Source: Polyangiaceae bacterium
GTDB lineage: Bacteria; Myxococcota_A; Polyangia; Polyangiales; Polyangiaceae
Assembly: GCA_016715885.1 (NCBI GenBank)
Contig: JADJXL010000015.1
Location: forward strand, 744,001-808,000
Direction of reading: 5' to 3'
Length of the DNA: 64,000 nucleotides
In this document: piece after piece, positions 24,850 through 33,043 of the stretch
How positions within the stretch are numbered: position 1 is the first letter of the stretch
Layout: every line of letters starts with the position of its first letter
The notes under the pieces: generated by a model
Databases searched by the model: none
What the model was told of the DNA's origin: nothing
Seen by the model: only the letters and a program-made list of their open reading frames with translations
Position numbers and translations under genes: made by a program

Positions 24850-26362
24850 CGCTAGGCTTCTTCGTCGTTTGGGATCCCGTGGGGATCGATTTGCTTGTCG
24901 TGCTCGTAGTCCGAATCGCGGGAATGGCAGTCGCCGTGGCGGTGGGCACAGCGGTCGCCACGGCGCTCGTCGTGGGCGCGGGCGTTTCGCTGGCAACCGG
25001 TGCCGACACTTCCGGCAGGGCGGTGGCGACGGTTGGAGTTTCCTGAGGTTTCTGCATTGCCGACGGCAACGGCAATGGCGGTGGTTCGGGAGCAGCGGTC
25101 GCTTGGCCCGTTCCATTGCTCCGCATACCGAAAAACGCCGCAATGCCCACTAGACCAACGATGACGATAGCCGCCGCAGCCAATGCAGCAAGCTTGCTTC
25201 CGGACGTACCCTTGGGCGGATTGGTTTGTCCTAGTGGAACCGTCGATGTTTCCGACGCGAGCATCGTCGAGCCCATTGCAGCCGTCGCGTGCGCGAGCAT
25301 GGCTCCACCCGCCGGCGTAATCGAAATAGGCGCGGCCGGTGTCGTGAGCAGCGGTGCACCACTTTGCGCAGCGACCGCTGGAATCGGCGCTCCCACGAGC
25401 GTTTGCGGCGCTTTCCCTTCAGCGGCCTGCGCCTTCTGAAGAATCTCGGTCACGTCGACGGCGAGTTGCGGACCTTCCGCGATGCCAAGCGCTGCAGCAA
25501 GCTCGGTGATCGCCTCGCCCGCCGAACGAAACCGCTGCGTATGATCACGCTGGCAACAGCGCAAGAACCACGCATCGAACGCAGGACCGAACGTGCTGCC
25601 TCGCTCACTGGGCGCAGGAATCGGGTCGACGACGATCTGCACGATGAGGTCCGACAACGTCTCCGCTTGCCAGTAGTCGCCACCGAGCAACAGTCGCGCG
25701 GCGATGAGCCCGAGTGCCCACACATCCGTATGAGGTCCAATCAAATGTGCATGCGCTCGTGCTTGCTCGGGTGCCATGTAGAGCGGCGTGCCGAACACCG
25801 CACCCGTCTTCGTCTTCGACTGGCTCACGCCACTCGTTGCTGCGCTACCCGTGATCTTCGCGATGCCGAAGTCGAGCAGCTTGATGCACGGCGTGCCGTC
25901 TTCGCGCACCGTGAGGAAGATGTTTTCAGGCTTGAGATCGCGGTGCACGATCCCGATGCCGTGCGCTTTGTCGAGCGCTCGCGCGGTTTGTCGCAGGTAG
26001 AGCACCACTTCTTTGGGGTGCAACTTGTGCCGAGCTTCGGTTTCCGCTCCGAGGTCGCGGCCGCGCAGAAATTCCATCACGAGAAACGGCGCTCCACCAA
26101 GCTCGGGAGCAACGTCGGCGTCCGTCACGCGTACGATGTGATCGCTGTCGATCCGCGCCGGCGCACGAGCTTCGGTGCGAAATCGCTCGATCGTCGTCGG
26201 ATCCATCGCCACTTGCGTGTGCAACACTTTGAGCGCCAAGCGTTCGTCCGTGTGGACGTGTTGCACGAGAAAAACGGCCCCCACGCCGCCTTCTCCAAGC
26301 TGTTTGACGATGCGATACCGACCGGCGATGACCATCCCCGGCGTGATCATGTCGGTGCTCAT
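24821..26362 (-). CDS. Membrane Ser/Thr protein kinase
   Basis: A 513-residue kinase starting at the ATG at 26362 (MSTDMITPGMVIAGRYRIVK), preceded by AAAGG. Kinase domain residues about 15-280: GEGGVGAVFLVQ, ALKVL, HRDLKPENIF, DFGIAKI, GTPLYMAPEQ. A single membrane helix (LAALAAAAIVIVGLVGIAAF) near residue 400 is followed by a Pro/Thr/Ser/Ala-rich tail that is probably outside the cytoplasm. The APE-type motif is intact (MAPEQ), so activity is expected. The gene lies directly upstream of the TPR/PEGA-like gene and is divergent from purB. Confidence 0.9.
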   Translation of the reverse strand: MSTDMITPGMVIAGRYRIVKQLGEGGVGAVFLVQHVHTDERLALKVLHTQVAMDPTTIERFRTEARAPARIDSDHIVRVTDADVAPELGGAPFLVMEFLRGRDLGAETEARHKLHPKEVVLYLRQTARALDKAHGIGIVHRDLKPENIFLTVREDGTPCIKLLDFGIAKITGSAATSGVSQSKTKTGAVFGTPLYMAPEQARAHAHLIGPHTDVWALGLIAARLLLGGDYWQAETLSDLIVQIVVDPIPAPSERGSTFGPAFDAWFLRCCQRDHTQRFRSAGEAITELAAALGIAEGPQLAVDVTEILQKAQAAEGKAPQTLVGAPIPAVAAQSGAPLLTTPAAPISITPAGGAMLAHATAAMGSTMLASETSTVPLGQTNPPKGTSGSKLAALAAAAIVIVGLVGIAAFFGMRSNGTGQATAAPEPPPLPLPSAMQKPQETPTVATALPEVSAPVASETPAPTTSAVATAVPTATATAIPAIRTTSTTSKSIPTGSQTTKKPSDDDLMSGRK

Positions 26363-26491
26363 GGACGACCTTTGAAAAAGGACCCGTCGAGAATAGCACG
26401 ATCCACCGAGAGGTTGAGTTTCCTGCGCACGTCGAAAGAAGGCTTTTGCCATCTTGACGATGGCCATCTCATCACCCAGCCTTCGCCGCGC

Positions 26492-27793
26492 ATGATCCCG
26501 CGATACACTCCGCAGGCTTTCGCAACGCTCTGGGCGCCCCAAACACGTTACGCAGTGTGGCTCGACGTGGAGCTCGCTGCGTGTGAGTCGTTGGAGGCGG
26601 CAGGCAAAGTACCCACCGGCACTGCTCGCTCGATCCGTGACAAGAACCTAAAGCTCGATCCGGAGCGCATCGAAGAGATCGAACGGACGGTCAAGCACGA
26701 TGTCATCGCGTTTCTCACGCACGTCGAGGAGCTCGCGGGGCCCGACGCGCGATGGCTGCACCTCGGCATGACCTCGAGCGACGTGCTCGACACGAGCCTT
26801 GCCGTGCTGCTCGTCAGAAGTGCCGATCTCTTGCTCGAGCGTCTCGACAAACTCGTCGAAGCTTTCGTCAAACGAGCGAGCGAACATCGACGCACGCCGA
26901 TGATCGGGCGAAGTCACGGCATGCATGCCGAACCGATCACGTTCGGTCTTGCGCTCGCGGGGCATCTTGCGGAGATGAAGCGGGGTCGCGTGCGCCTGCG
27001 TGCTGCACGCGAAGAAATCGCGGTCGGAAAAATTGCAGGCGCGGTCGGAACGTACGCGCACTTGTCGCCGGAAATCGAAGAACGAGCGCTCGCATCGCTG
27101 GGCCTTCGTCCAGAGACCGTTTCAACTCAAATTGTTTCTCGAGACAGACACGCCGCGTTTTTCTCGGCACTTGCGGTCATTGCAGCGGGCATTGAAAGGT
27201 TTGCGACGAACGTTCGTCATTGGCAGCGCACGGAAGTCGCCGAAGCCGAAGAGAGTTTTACTGCGGGGCAAAAGGGTTCGAGCGCCATGCCACACAAGCG
27301 CAATCCCATATTGAGCGAAAACTTGTGCGGGCTTGCGCGCATGGTGCGAGCGGCGGTGATTCCGGCGCTCGAAGACGTGGCGCTTTGGCACGAGCGGGAC
27401 ATTTCGCATTCGTCGGTCGAGCGTATGATTGCGCCGGACGCAACGACGACGCTGGGTTTCATGCTCGAACGGACGACGTCGCTCGTGAATGGGCTCGTGG
27501 TGCGCGAAGAGGCATTGCGGAAAAACCTGGAGCGATCGGGCGGGCTATTCTTCAGCGAAGGTATCTTGTTGGCGCTCGTGGAAACCGGTTTGGCAAGGCA
27601 AGAAGCGTACGTTTTGGTGCAGCGTAATGCAATGCAGGCGTTATCGGGAGCGGGGACGTTTCGGGACTTGTTGGCGAGCGATCCGGATATTCAGAAGCGG
27701 CTGAGCAAAGAGCGGATCGATCAATGTTTCGATTTGGATCATGCGCTGTCGCATGTGGATGGGATTGTGGAGAGGGCGACTTCAGCAGAATAA
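26492..27793 (+). CDS. purB: Adenylosuccinate lyase
   Basis: Works twice in purine synthesis: it splits SAICAR to AICAR and adenylosuccinate to AMP, releasing fumarate each time. The 433-residue product has the fumarase/aspartase superfamily signature GQKGSSAMPHKRNP near residue 260, the TSSDVLDTSLA motif (substrate binding) and GRSHGMHAEPITFG (catalytic His). I start it at the ATG at 26492. A longer in-frame extension would cover the divergent kinase gene. Highly conserved housekeeping gene. Confidence 0.95.
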   Translation: MIPRYTPQAFATLWAPQTRYAVWLDVELAACESLEAAGKVPTGTARSIRDKNLKLDPERIEEIERTVKHDVIAFLTHVEELAGPDARWLHLGMTSSDVLDTSLAVLLVRSADLLLERLDKLVEAFVKRASEHRRTPMIGRSHGMHAEPITFGLALAGHLAEMKRGRVRLRAAREEIAVGKIAGAVGTYAHLSPEIEERALASLGLRPETVSTQIVSRDRHAAFFSALAVIAAGIERFATNVRHWQRTEVAEAEESFTAGQKGSSAMPHKRNPILSENLCGLARMVRAAVIPALEDVALWHERDISHSSVERMIAPDATTTLGFMLERTTSLVNGLVVREEALRKNLERSGGLFFSEGILLALVETGLARQEAYVLVQRNAMQALSGAGTFRDLLASDPDIQKRLSKERIDQCFDLDHALSHVDGIVERATSAE

Positions 27794-27869
27794 AGTTGGA
27801 CTACGGGTTTCCGAAACCGCGGCGAACCAGACAAATCCGGGAGGGCTGTTGCTGCTCGCCCGTTCGTTG

Positions 27870-27898
27870 GTGACACGTTGCCGTTGCCGGTGTATGCT
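27870..27898 (+). promoter_or_regulatory. Predicted promoter of the HEPN module
   Basis: GTGACA (27870-27875) and TATGCT (27893-27898) are 17 bases apart, and the -10 box ends six bases before the ATG at 27905. A leaderless transcript is predicted. Confidence 0.5.
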
Positions 27899-27904
27899 TA
27901 CCTC

Positions 27905-28246
27905 ATGTCAACCAAGCTACCCAAGACGGAAAGGGGATTGAGGGTCGCACTGGAACGTCTGGCCAAGCTCCCCGATTCACCGCGCGTAACGGACCTTTAT
28001 TACATCATAAATGTTGATGGCTATGGCGAAGAGTACCTCAAAGTTTACGCCATCCTCGACGATCGAGATGCCGACCCCGTGCCGCCTTTTGTGAAGCTTG
28101 CTCGCATCGAAGAAGTGATTCGTCAGGCGCTGAAGAAATACGTCGGGTACTGGGTCTCCATTAGCTTCCGCTCGCAGTCTGAACAGAGGCGTGAAATGAA
28201 GCGGCGAGATGCAATCGTGAAGCCGAACCAAGTTTCGGCTGCTTGA
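27905..28246 (+). CDS. Hypothetical partner of the HEPN protein
   Basis: A 113-residue protein with no family I recognise. It has an amphipathic helix (RGLRVALERLAKLP), a beta-type segment DLYYIINVDGYGEEYLKVYAILDD, and a second helix (ARIEEVIRQALKKYVG), then a beta/basic C-terminus. Eight bases separate it from the HEPN-like gene. In many two-gene HEPN modules the first gene encodes a nucleotidyltransferase antitoxin; here the GSxxRG nucleotidyltransferase motif is absent, so this would be a different class. Start codon ATG at 27905, with a predicted leaderless promoter. Confidence 0.6.
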   Translation: MSTKLPKTERGLRVALERLAKLPDSPRVTDLYYIINVDGYGEEYLKVYAILDDRDADPVPPFVKLARIEEVIRQALKKYVGYWVSISFRSQSEQRREMKRRDAIVKPNQVSAA

Positions 28247-28254
28247 GGCGATCA

Positions 28255-28791
28255 ATGGCGAGAATGGTCAAGCGCATGCCGCTGCATGAGCAACTTCTTG
28301 TGCAAGCAGAACATTTGGTTACGAAGGACAAGAATCCGAACCCGCCAAGAGCAAGTTTGCGGCGGGCCGTATCCACGGCGTATTATGCGCTGTTTCACCT
28401 ATTGGTTTACGCGTCTGCATCCTGTTTGGCTGGTGGCTCCGAGCGCAAGAAGCTCCGCAATCTTTTGTCGCGTGCATTTGAACATGCTGAAATGAAATCC
28501 GTGTGCACGGCATTTAAAAGCGGCACGTTGAACGCTAATGTTGCAAACAATTACGGTCCTGTTTCGGTGCCGCGGGACCTCAAACATGTTGCGGAAGCAT
28601 TTTGCTTACTTCAAGAAGGACGCCATTTGGCTGACTACGCAGTTCACCAACGCTTCACTCGCACAGAAGCAATTGTTGAAGTGAATCGGGCAAAGAATGC
28701 ATTTCAAGCGTGGGATCGTGTTCGTAAAGATCCCGTGGCTAGGCTGTTCTTGACGTGCTTGCTGATTCAGAAGAAGGTCCAGGGCCGATAA
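28255..28791 (+). CDS. HEPN-domain protein
   Basis: A 178-residue all-helical protein. The characteristic HEPN helix is SLRRAVSTAYYALFHLL, followed by a cysteine-containing helix and an ERKKLRNLLSRAFEH segment. Helical C-terminal half. HEPN proteins are often RNases or RNA-binding partners in toxin-antitoxin, CRISPR or anti-phage systems. The classic R-X4-6-H catalytic motif is not obvious: an RAFEHAE run is near the expected place (R-A-F-E-H, four-residue spacing), which might serve. Paired with the preceding gene; function unproven. Confidence 0.66.
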   Translation: MARMVKRMPLHEQLLVQAEHLVTKDKNPNPPRASLRRAVSTAYYALFHLLVYASASCLAGGSERKKLRNLLSRAFEHAEMKSVCTAFKSGTLNANVANNYGPVSVPRDLKHVAEAFCLLQEGRHLADYAVHQRFTRTEAIVEVNRAKNAFQAWDRVRKDPVARLFLTCLLIQKKVQGR

Positions 28792-28814
28792 TTGCACCAA
28801 AACAAATTGGCCGC

Positions 28815-29066
28815 TCAGACATCCGCGAACTCTTTGTCGAGCTGGTCTGGGTCAAAGCTGATGACGGCTACACCCATGCGGCCCAGCTCGTCCATGAATG
28901 CCAGCTTCCCCAAACCTGCAATGTCTGCCGCTTGCCCAATGGACACGCGTTTGAGCTCAAATAATTTTACCGCCAGCACCAGGCGCAGCTCCCGCTCGAG
29001 CTCGGCTACTGAATGCCCGGAAGCGAGCTGCATATCCTCAAAATGCGGAATGGGCAGCAAATGCAT
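28815..29066 (-). CDS. UPF0175-family antitoxin-like protein
   Basis: An 83-residue protein with the UPF0175 pattern: LVLAVKLFELKRVSIGQAADIAGLGKLAFMDELGRMGVAV, a helix-turn-helix-like fold. Members are thought to be antitoxins of PIN- or other toxin pairs, or DNA-binding regulators. No toxin gene stands immediately beside it; the closest candidate is the convergent HEPN-like protein gene, whose end is 23 bases away. A good ribosome-binding site (GGGAGGA) precedes the ATG. Confidence 0.78.
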   Translation of the reverse strand: MHLLPIPHFEDMQLASGHSVAELERELRLVLAVKLFELKRVSIGQAADIAGLGKLAFMDELGRMGVAVISFDPDQLDKEFADV

Positions 29067-29175
29067 CGAATCCTCCCTCGCTGTGATCGCAGTAGCTTAG
29101 CACGAATTGTCTACGCTGGAAGCCGTCGATCAGGCAAAACGTGACCGTCGTGGACGCATGTCAGCACTGGCATTA

Positions 29176-30429
29176 TCACCCATACCTCCCATAATACCCA
29201 TCCCACCGCCGGATCTCCTCCAATAGCGGTTTTCCCATTTCCGTCGGACGCCCATTTCCCAGCACCACGTCCGCGCCTTCCGCATTGATTTGTCGTATGC
29301 GCGCAAATCGCGCCAAAAATGCCGGGTTCTGCGAAAGAGGATGCCCCGATTCGATCATGCGCTCGTAAAGGCGCGCCACTGGCAAAAACGCGTGCACCGC
29401 GAGCAGCACGCCATGGAGAGGTCGCGGATCCGGACGCACGGGCGACGTGTACAGCGGCGAAAATGCATTTTCGAGGACGTCATCCAGCTCGAAAAGCGCA
29501 TTGATTTTGTTGTGCGAAAATTCGTGAATCAATGCTTCCGTCATCGTCATGAGGTGTGGGTGCAGGCTCATGTAAATCGTCCCAATCGCCTCTTGGTACG
29601 ACGCCGAAAGATGTTTTTCCTCGTCGTATCCCACGGGAACGATCTGCTGCACGAACAAATCCATTTCCCGACGCAAATCCGGCAAAAACGTCTCCACGAG
29701 TTTCAGTGCGTCTCGTAAAACCGTCGTCCACTCGTCGACGGTTTTCCCTCCAAGTTCGATGGCATTACCCTGTTTGTCCGGGTGCGCCTCGAACATGGCC
29801 AGCGGATTGTTGTCCGAAAGCGCCAAAACGATGTCGCCTTCAATGTCGTGGTAAGGTTTTGCCACGCGCACGCTGCCATGATGTGCCGCGAATCCAGCAG
29901 GTTTGTCCGCAAGCTCGCCGAGCCGCAGCTCGACCGCATCCGACGACAGCTTCACGGTCAGCTTGCCATTTGCGCATGCAATCGATTGCGGCGCTTCGGT
30001 CATCGAAACGACCACGCGTCCGCCCAGGGACACGAGGCGCTGCGGAGGGCGATGTTGCCGTAGGGGTGTTTCGAGCGCCCCGACGCGCGCCAGCTCGAAA
30101 TACACGAGCCCCACGAGCTCACTCGCCAACGCTTCGGATGGCTGGTGTCGCAATGCGCGCACGAGCGTCGCAATCGGTGTGCGCCGCAAAAGGCTCGGCA
30201 ATGCGCCCGGATGCTTGGTCGCCAGCGCGCGACACAAAGCGTGGAAGTTTGCGAGGTCCGTGCGCATTTCGGGCGAAATCGCAAAACCTCGCCCAACGGT
30301 AGGCAATTCCGAGATGAGACGCGTAATGGCACCCGATAGGATGCCCCGTGCGGTGACCGACCCGGATTCGGGAATCGTCAAATCACGCGCCGGAGCGATT
30401 CGACGTGCAGCAGGATGCGGGTTTGGCAC
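29176..30429 (-). CDS. HExxH peptide beta-hydroxylase-like protein
   Basis: A 417-residue cytoplasmic protein. The C-terminal half has the family pattern: EALIHEFSHNKINALFE with HExxH, followed by YTSPVRPDPRPLHGVLLAVHAFLPVARLYE. I place it in the family once described as HEXXH putative peptide modification proteins and now linked to alpha-ketoglutarate-dependent beta-hydroxylation of ribosomal peptides. The N-terminal half is helical and unassigned. The GTG start at 30429 follows GGAGG. It is the last of three genes (HAD phosphatase, LarA-like, this one) with gaps of 18 and 37 bases. No obvious precursor peptide is adjacent, so its substrate may be a protein or a peptide encoded elsewhere. 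Confidence 0.72.
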   Translation of the reverse strand: MPNPHPAARRIAPARDLTIPESGSVTARGILSGAITRLISELPTVGRGFAISPEMRTDLANFHALCRALATKHPGALPSLLRRTPIATLVRALRHQPSEALASELVGLVYFELARVGALETPLRQHRPPQRLVSLGGRVVVSMTEAPQSIACANGKLTVKLSSDAVELRLGELADKPAGFAAHHGSVRVAKPYHDIEGDIVLALSDNNPLAMFEAHPDKQGNAIELGGKTVDEWTTVLRDALKLVETFLPDLRREMDLFVQQIVPVGYDEEKHLSASYQEAIGTIYMSLHPHLMTMTEALIHEFSHNKINALFELDDVLENAFSPLYTSPVRPDPRPLHGVLLAVHAFLPVARLYERMIESGHPLSQNPAFLARFARIRQINAEGADVVLGNGRPTEMGKPLLEEIRRWDGYYGRYG

Positions 30430-30447
30430 GTCGAACCCTCCTGGGCA

Positions 30448-32067
30448 TCACTCCGACGGAAGTGCGGCAATGGGAGAACGATGCCTTTCCGCCGACATTT
30501 CCGTCATGAAAATGGGCGGGCAATGCAGCGCCATGATGTTCGGGTCCGGAGGCGCCGTCTGCTTGGCCATACGCAGCGCTTCGTCCATCGTCCGCGCCGT
30601 TTCCCAGCCGAGGAGCTGCGGAATGTATTCGTTGTCCGCGCCCACCACGATCATTCGACCGAGGTGCTGGCGCCCCGCTTCGCCCCAGTACCACATGAAG
30701 AACGGGTGCGTCGGGTGATACGAATTCCCATAGCGGTACATCTCGATGTATGCCGGGTTTTTCGCAAACTTGGGCTCCCATTCCTTGTGCAGCTCCATCG
30801 CGTCGCGCGTGTGCGGCAAGAGGCGATGCACGAATTCGATGTACGGCGCATGATGGTCGTTGTCGAATAGGTCGGTGCACGGATGCAAAATGATCATCGT
30901 GCCGCCTTTCTTGACCATCGGGACGCCCTTGTAGAGATTGAACAAGTAACCGTTCGCCATGACCTGCACGAGCAGCGGATTGAGGAACGAATTGACGTTG
31001 TACGGGCTGATGTACGGAATGCCCGTAATCAAAATATCCGCTTGGCCAACGACGGGAACCAGGTATTGCTCGTAGCTGCGCTTCAGCGTGTGCTCGTGGA
31101 CGGCTTCCGTTTCTCCAGCGAATACGCCCGTGACGCCGAACGGCGACGGAACACGCTGAAAAATGGCTTGGCGGGCCGGTTGCGGCAATGTGTCGAGCGA
31201 AAACCGCAAAGCTCGCAATGCGTTTTTCTCGGTACGCGTGAGGTCGTCTTCGTTTTTCGCCAAAAACTCGAGCGGCGTGTCGAACATGCGGTTGTTGACC
31301 GTCGTCTCGATGGTGAACACATTGAGCTTTTTGTTGGTGAGCCTGCCCATGCGCACGACGCTCGTATTCAGCTCGGACGAGCTCGGGTCCATGTACGAAT
31401 GGCAGTTTCGCATCACGCGCGGATTGTGGTGCGCGCGCAAGCTCCGATAACCGCAAAGCCCGACGGCGACGGATTTGTGTCCGCCGTCCATGGGCACGAG
31501 ATTCAGGTTCACGTAAATGATGAGGTCGCTTTCGACCGCTCGCCGATTGAGCTCCACCTCTTCGCCAAAGTCGGTCGTACCGAGGTACTTCATGTTGGCG
31601 AGGTTTTCGGCGTCGTGGTTGTAAAGCTTCTTCGGCCAGAAGGCCTTGAAGATCTTGTCCCCGACCATGTGCCGCACCTCGAAATCCTTCATGCGGCGAT
31701 GCACGCTCGTGGCAATGATGATTTCAATGTCGTCGACACCGTAATCGGCGAGCAAATCGAGCACGATCGTGAGCACGCGTTCGCGAATGTCCGGGCGTCT
31801 CATGGGCGGCAGCGGCAGCGAAATGTCGTCCACTGCAATCGTGACCTTCATGCCCGGTCTGAGCTTTGCGTAAAGCGGCTCGGAATTGTACGGATGATTG
31901 ATCGCGTAACGAATGGCCGCGTCGACGTCTTTCAGCGGCTTGAGGGGCGGCTTGGGATAGATGACGCGCGTGCCCGTCGGCAAGTCGACCTCGACGAGCT
32001 TATCGCCCGAAAAGAGGACGCGGGGTGCGCTGCGACTGTCGATCGTGACGACACTGGGATGGCTCAT
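30448..32067 (-). CDS. LarA-like (DUF2088) nickel-pincer-cofactor-type enzyme
   Basis: A 539-residue homologue of lactate racemase LarA, which uses a nickel pincer nucleotide cofactor to racemise or epimerise alpha-hydroxy acids. Relevant segments: GMKVTIAVDDISLPLPPMRRPD, the ATSVHRRM-type catalytic His site, NLVPMDGGHKSVAVGLCGYR (a Lys in the place that carries the cofactor) and HHNPRVM (His). Family members vary in substrate. No LarB, LarC or LarE homologue is seen in this window, so cofactor supply must come from elsewhere. Probably co-transcribed with the HAD gene upstream and the HExxH gene downstream. Confidence 0.82.
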   Translation of the reverse strand: MSHPSVVTIDSRSAPRVLFSGDKLVEVDLPTGTRVIYPKPPLKPLKDVDAAIRYAINHPYNSEPLYAKLRPGMKVTIAVDDISLPLPPMRRPDIRERVLTIVLDLLADYGVDDIEIIIATSVHRRMKDFEVRHMVGDKIFKAFWPKKLYNHDAENLANMKYLGTTDFGEEVELNRRAVESDLIIYVNLNLVPMDGGHKSVAVGLCGYRSLRAHHNPRVMRNCHSYMDPSSSELNTSVVRMGRLTNKKLNVFTIETTVNNRMFDTPLEFLAKNEDDLTRTEKNALRALRFSLDTLPQPARQAIFQRVPSPFGVTGVFAGETEAVHEHTLKRSYEQYLVPVVGQADILITGIPYISPYNVNSFLNPLLVQVMANGYLFNLYKGVPMVKKGGTMIILHPCTDLFDNDHHAPYIEFVHRLLPHTRDAMELHKEWEPKFAKNPAYIEMYRYGNSYHPTHPFFMWYWGEAGRQHLGRMIVVGADNEYIPQLLGWETARTMDEALRMAKQTAPPDPNIMALHCPPIFMTEMSAERHRSPIAALPSE

Positions 32068-32104
32068 GTGATTCTCGTATTCGGCGTCCGGGTGAAAGCG
32101 GGCT

Positions 32105-32764
32105 TCAAGCGACGTTGATGATGGGCCAGTGATATGCGCTTGCGAGAAGCTGCAGCTTGCGGTCGGGGTTCACCGCCGCGGGATGACCGACGATGCTGAG
32201 CATCGGGACGTCGGAGTAACTGTCGGAATAAGCAAAGCACTCGTCGAGGTCGTGGCCGCGACTGCGCGCGTGCTCGCGAATGAGCCGCGCTTTTTCCGGT
32301 CCCGCAACGACGGGACGCAAGAGTTTGCCCGTGGCGTGGCGATCCTTGATCTCGAGCTTGTTCGCAATCACGTCGGTCGCGCCGAGATGCTTTGCAAGCA
32401 GTTGCATCAAGAAGTCGAGCGCTCCGGAAACGATCACGACGTCATGACCCTTGTCGAGGCTCGTTTGCACGAGGTCTCGAGCACCAGGGTAGATGTTCGG
32501 TTTGATGACGCGATCGAAGGTTTCGTCCGCCAAACCCACGAGTCGGTCTTCACTCATGCCGCCGTACGACGTGAAGAGAAGCTCGTTGAAGATGCGCCGA
32601 TCACGCGTCTCGGCCCATGCCATCCACGGTGCTTTGAGGAGTGCCGTACCGAGTTTCGCCATGCTGTGCAGAGGCGTGTTCTGGTGCAGGACGTAATAAA
32701 GCGTGGGGTGGACGAGGTTGGTGCGGATCAGCGTGCCGTCCACGTCGAAGTAGCTCGCCGCCAT
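32105..32764 (-). CDS. HAD-family phosphatase (SerB-like subfamily)
   Basis: A 219-residue hydrolase. The four HAD motifs are present: YFDVDGTLIR (nucleophile Asp), DVVIVSGALD, a Lys in GPEKARLIRE, and YSDSYSDVPML (acidic metal-binding). The cap segment between motifs I and II matches the HAD-IB subfamily of phosphoserine phosphatase and related phospholipid or phosphoglycerate phosphatases. I use the ATG at 32764; a GTG at 32806 would add 14 residues but lacks a visible ribosome-binding site. First gene of a three-gene operon with LarA-like and HExxH genes; the shared substrate is unknown. Confidence 0.85.
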   Translation of the reverse strand: MAASYFDVDGTLIRTNLVHPTLYYVLHQNTPLHSMAKLGTALLKAPWMAWAETRDRRIFNELLFTSYGGMSEDRLVGLADETFDRVIKPNIYPGARDLVQTSLDKGHDVVIVSGALDFLMQLLAKHLGATDVIANKLEIKDRHATGKLLRPVVAGPEKARLIREHARSRGHDLDECFAYSDSYSDVPMLSIVGHPAAVNPDRKLQLLASAYHWPIINVA

Positions 32765-33043
32765 TTCCGTCCCGGAATCCCCTTTGCGAGGCTGTTCGTC
32801 AAGCACAAGCTGACGCGAAATGACATTCGCGCTGCATGAATGCGCTGCATTGGTACGGTCGATGAGCGGATTCGGGTTGCGAAGGAAAGCGTTGACAAGC
32901 GTCGAGACTTCGTGGGTGGCGCAGGTCGACGCGATTGAGCGCGTTTGACAAACGGGAACATGCTTGCACCACCAAACACGAAGCCGTGGTCTTGCGATCC
33001 TCTTTTGGTGTAGCGTCCAAAGACCTTGGTGGAGGCTACGCCG
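32765..33043. other. Intergenic region between divergent genes
   Basis: About 280 bases between the HAD and M36 genes. I see no gene. The M36 ribosome-binding site GGAGG lies at 33031-33035. The promoters for both genes are expected here but I cannot point to their boxes. Confidence 0.4.

Noticed and set aside
30883..32118. A 411-codon plus-strand frame opposite the LarA-like gene
   Set aside because: Shadow of a gene with recognisable family motifs on the other strand.
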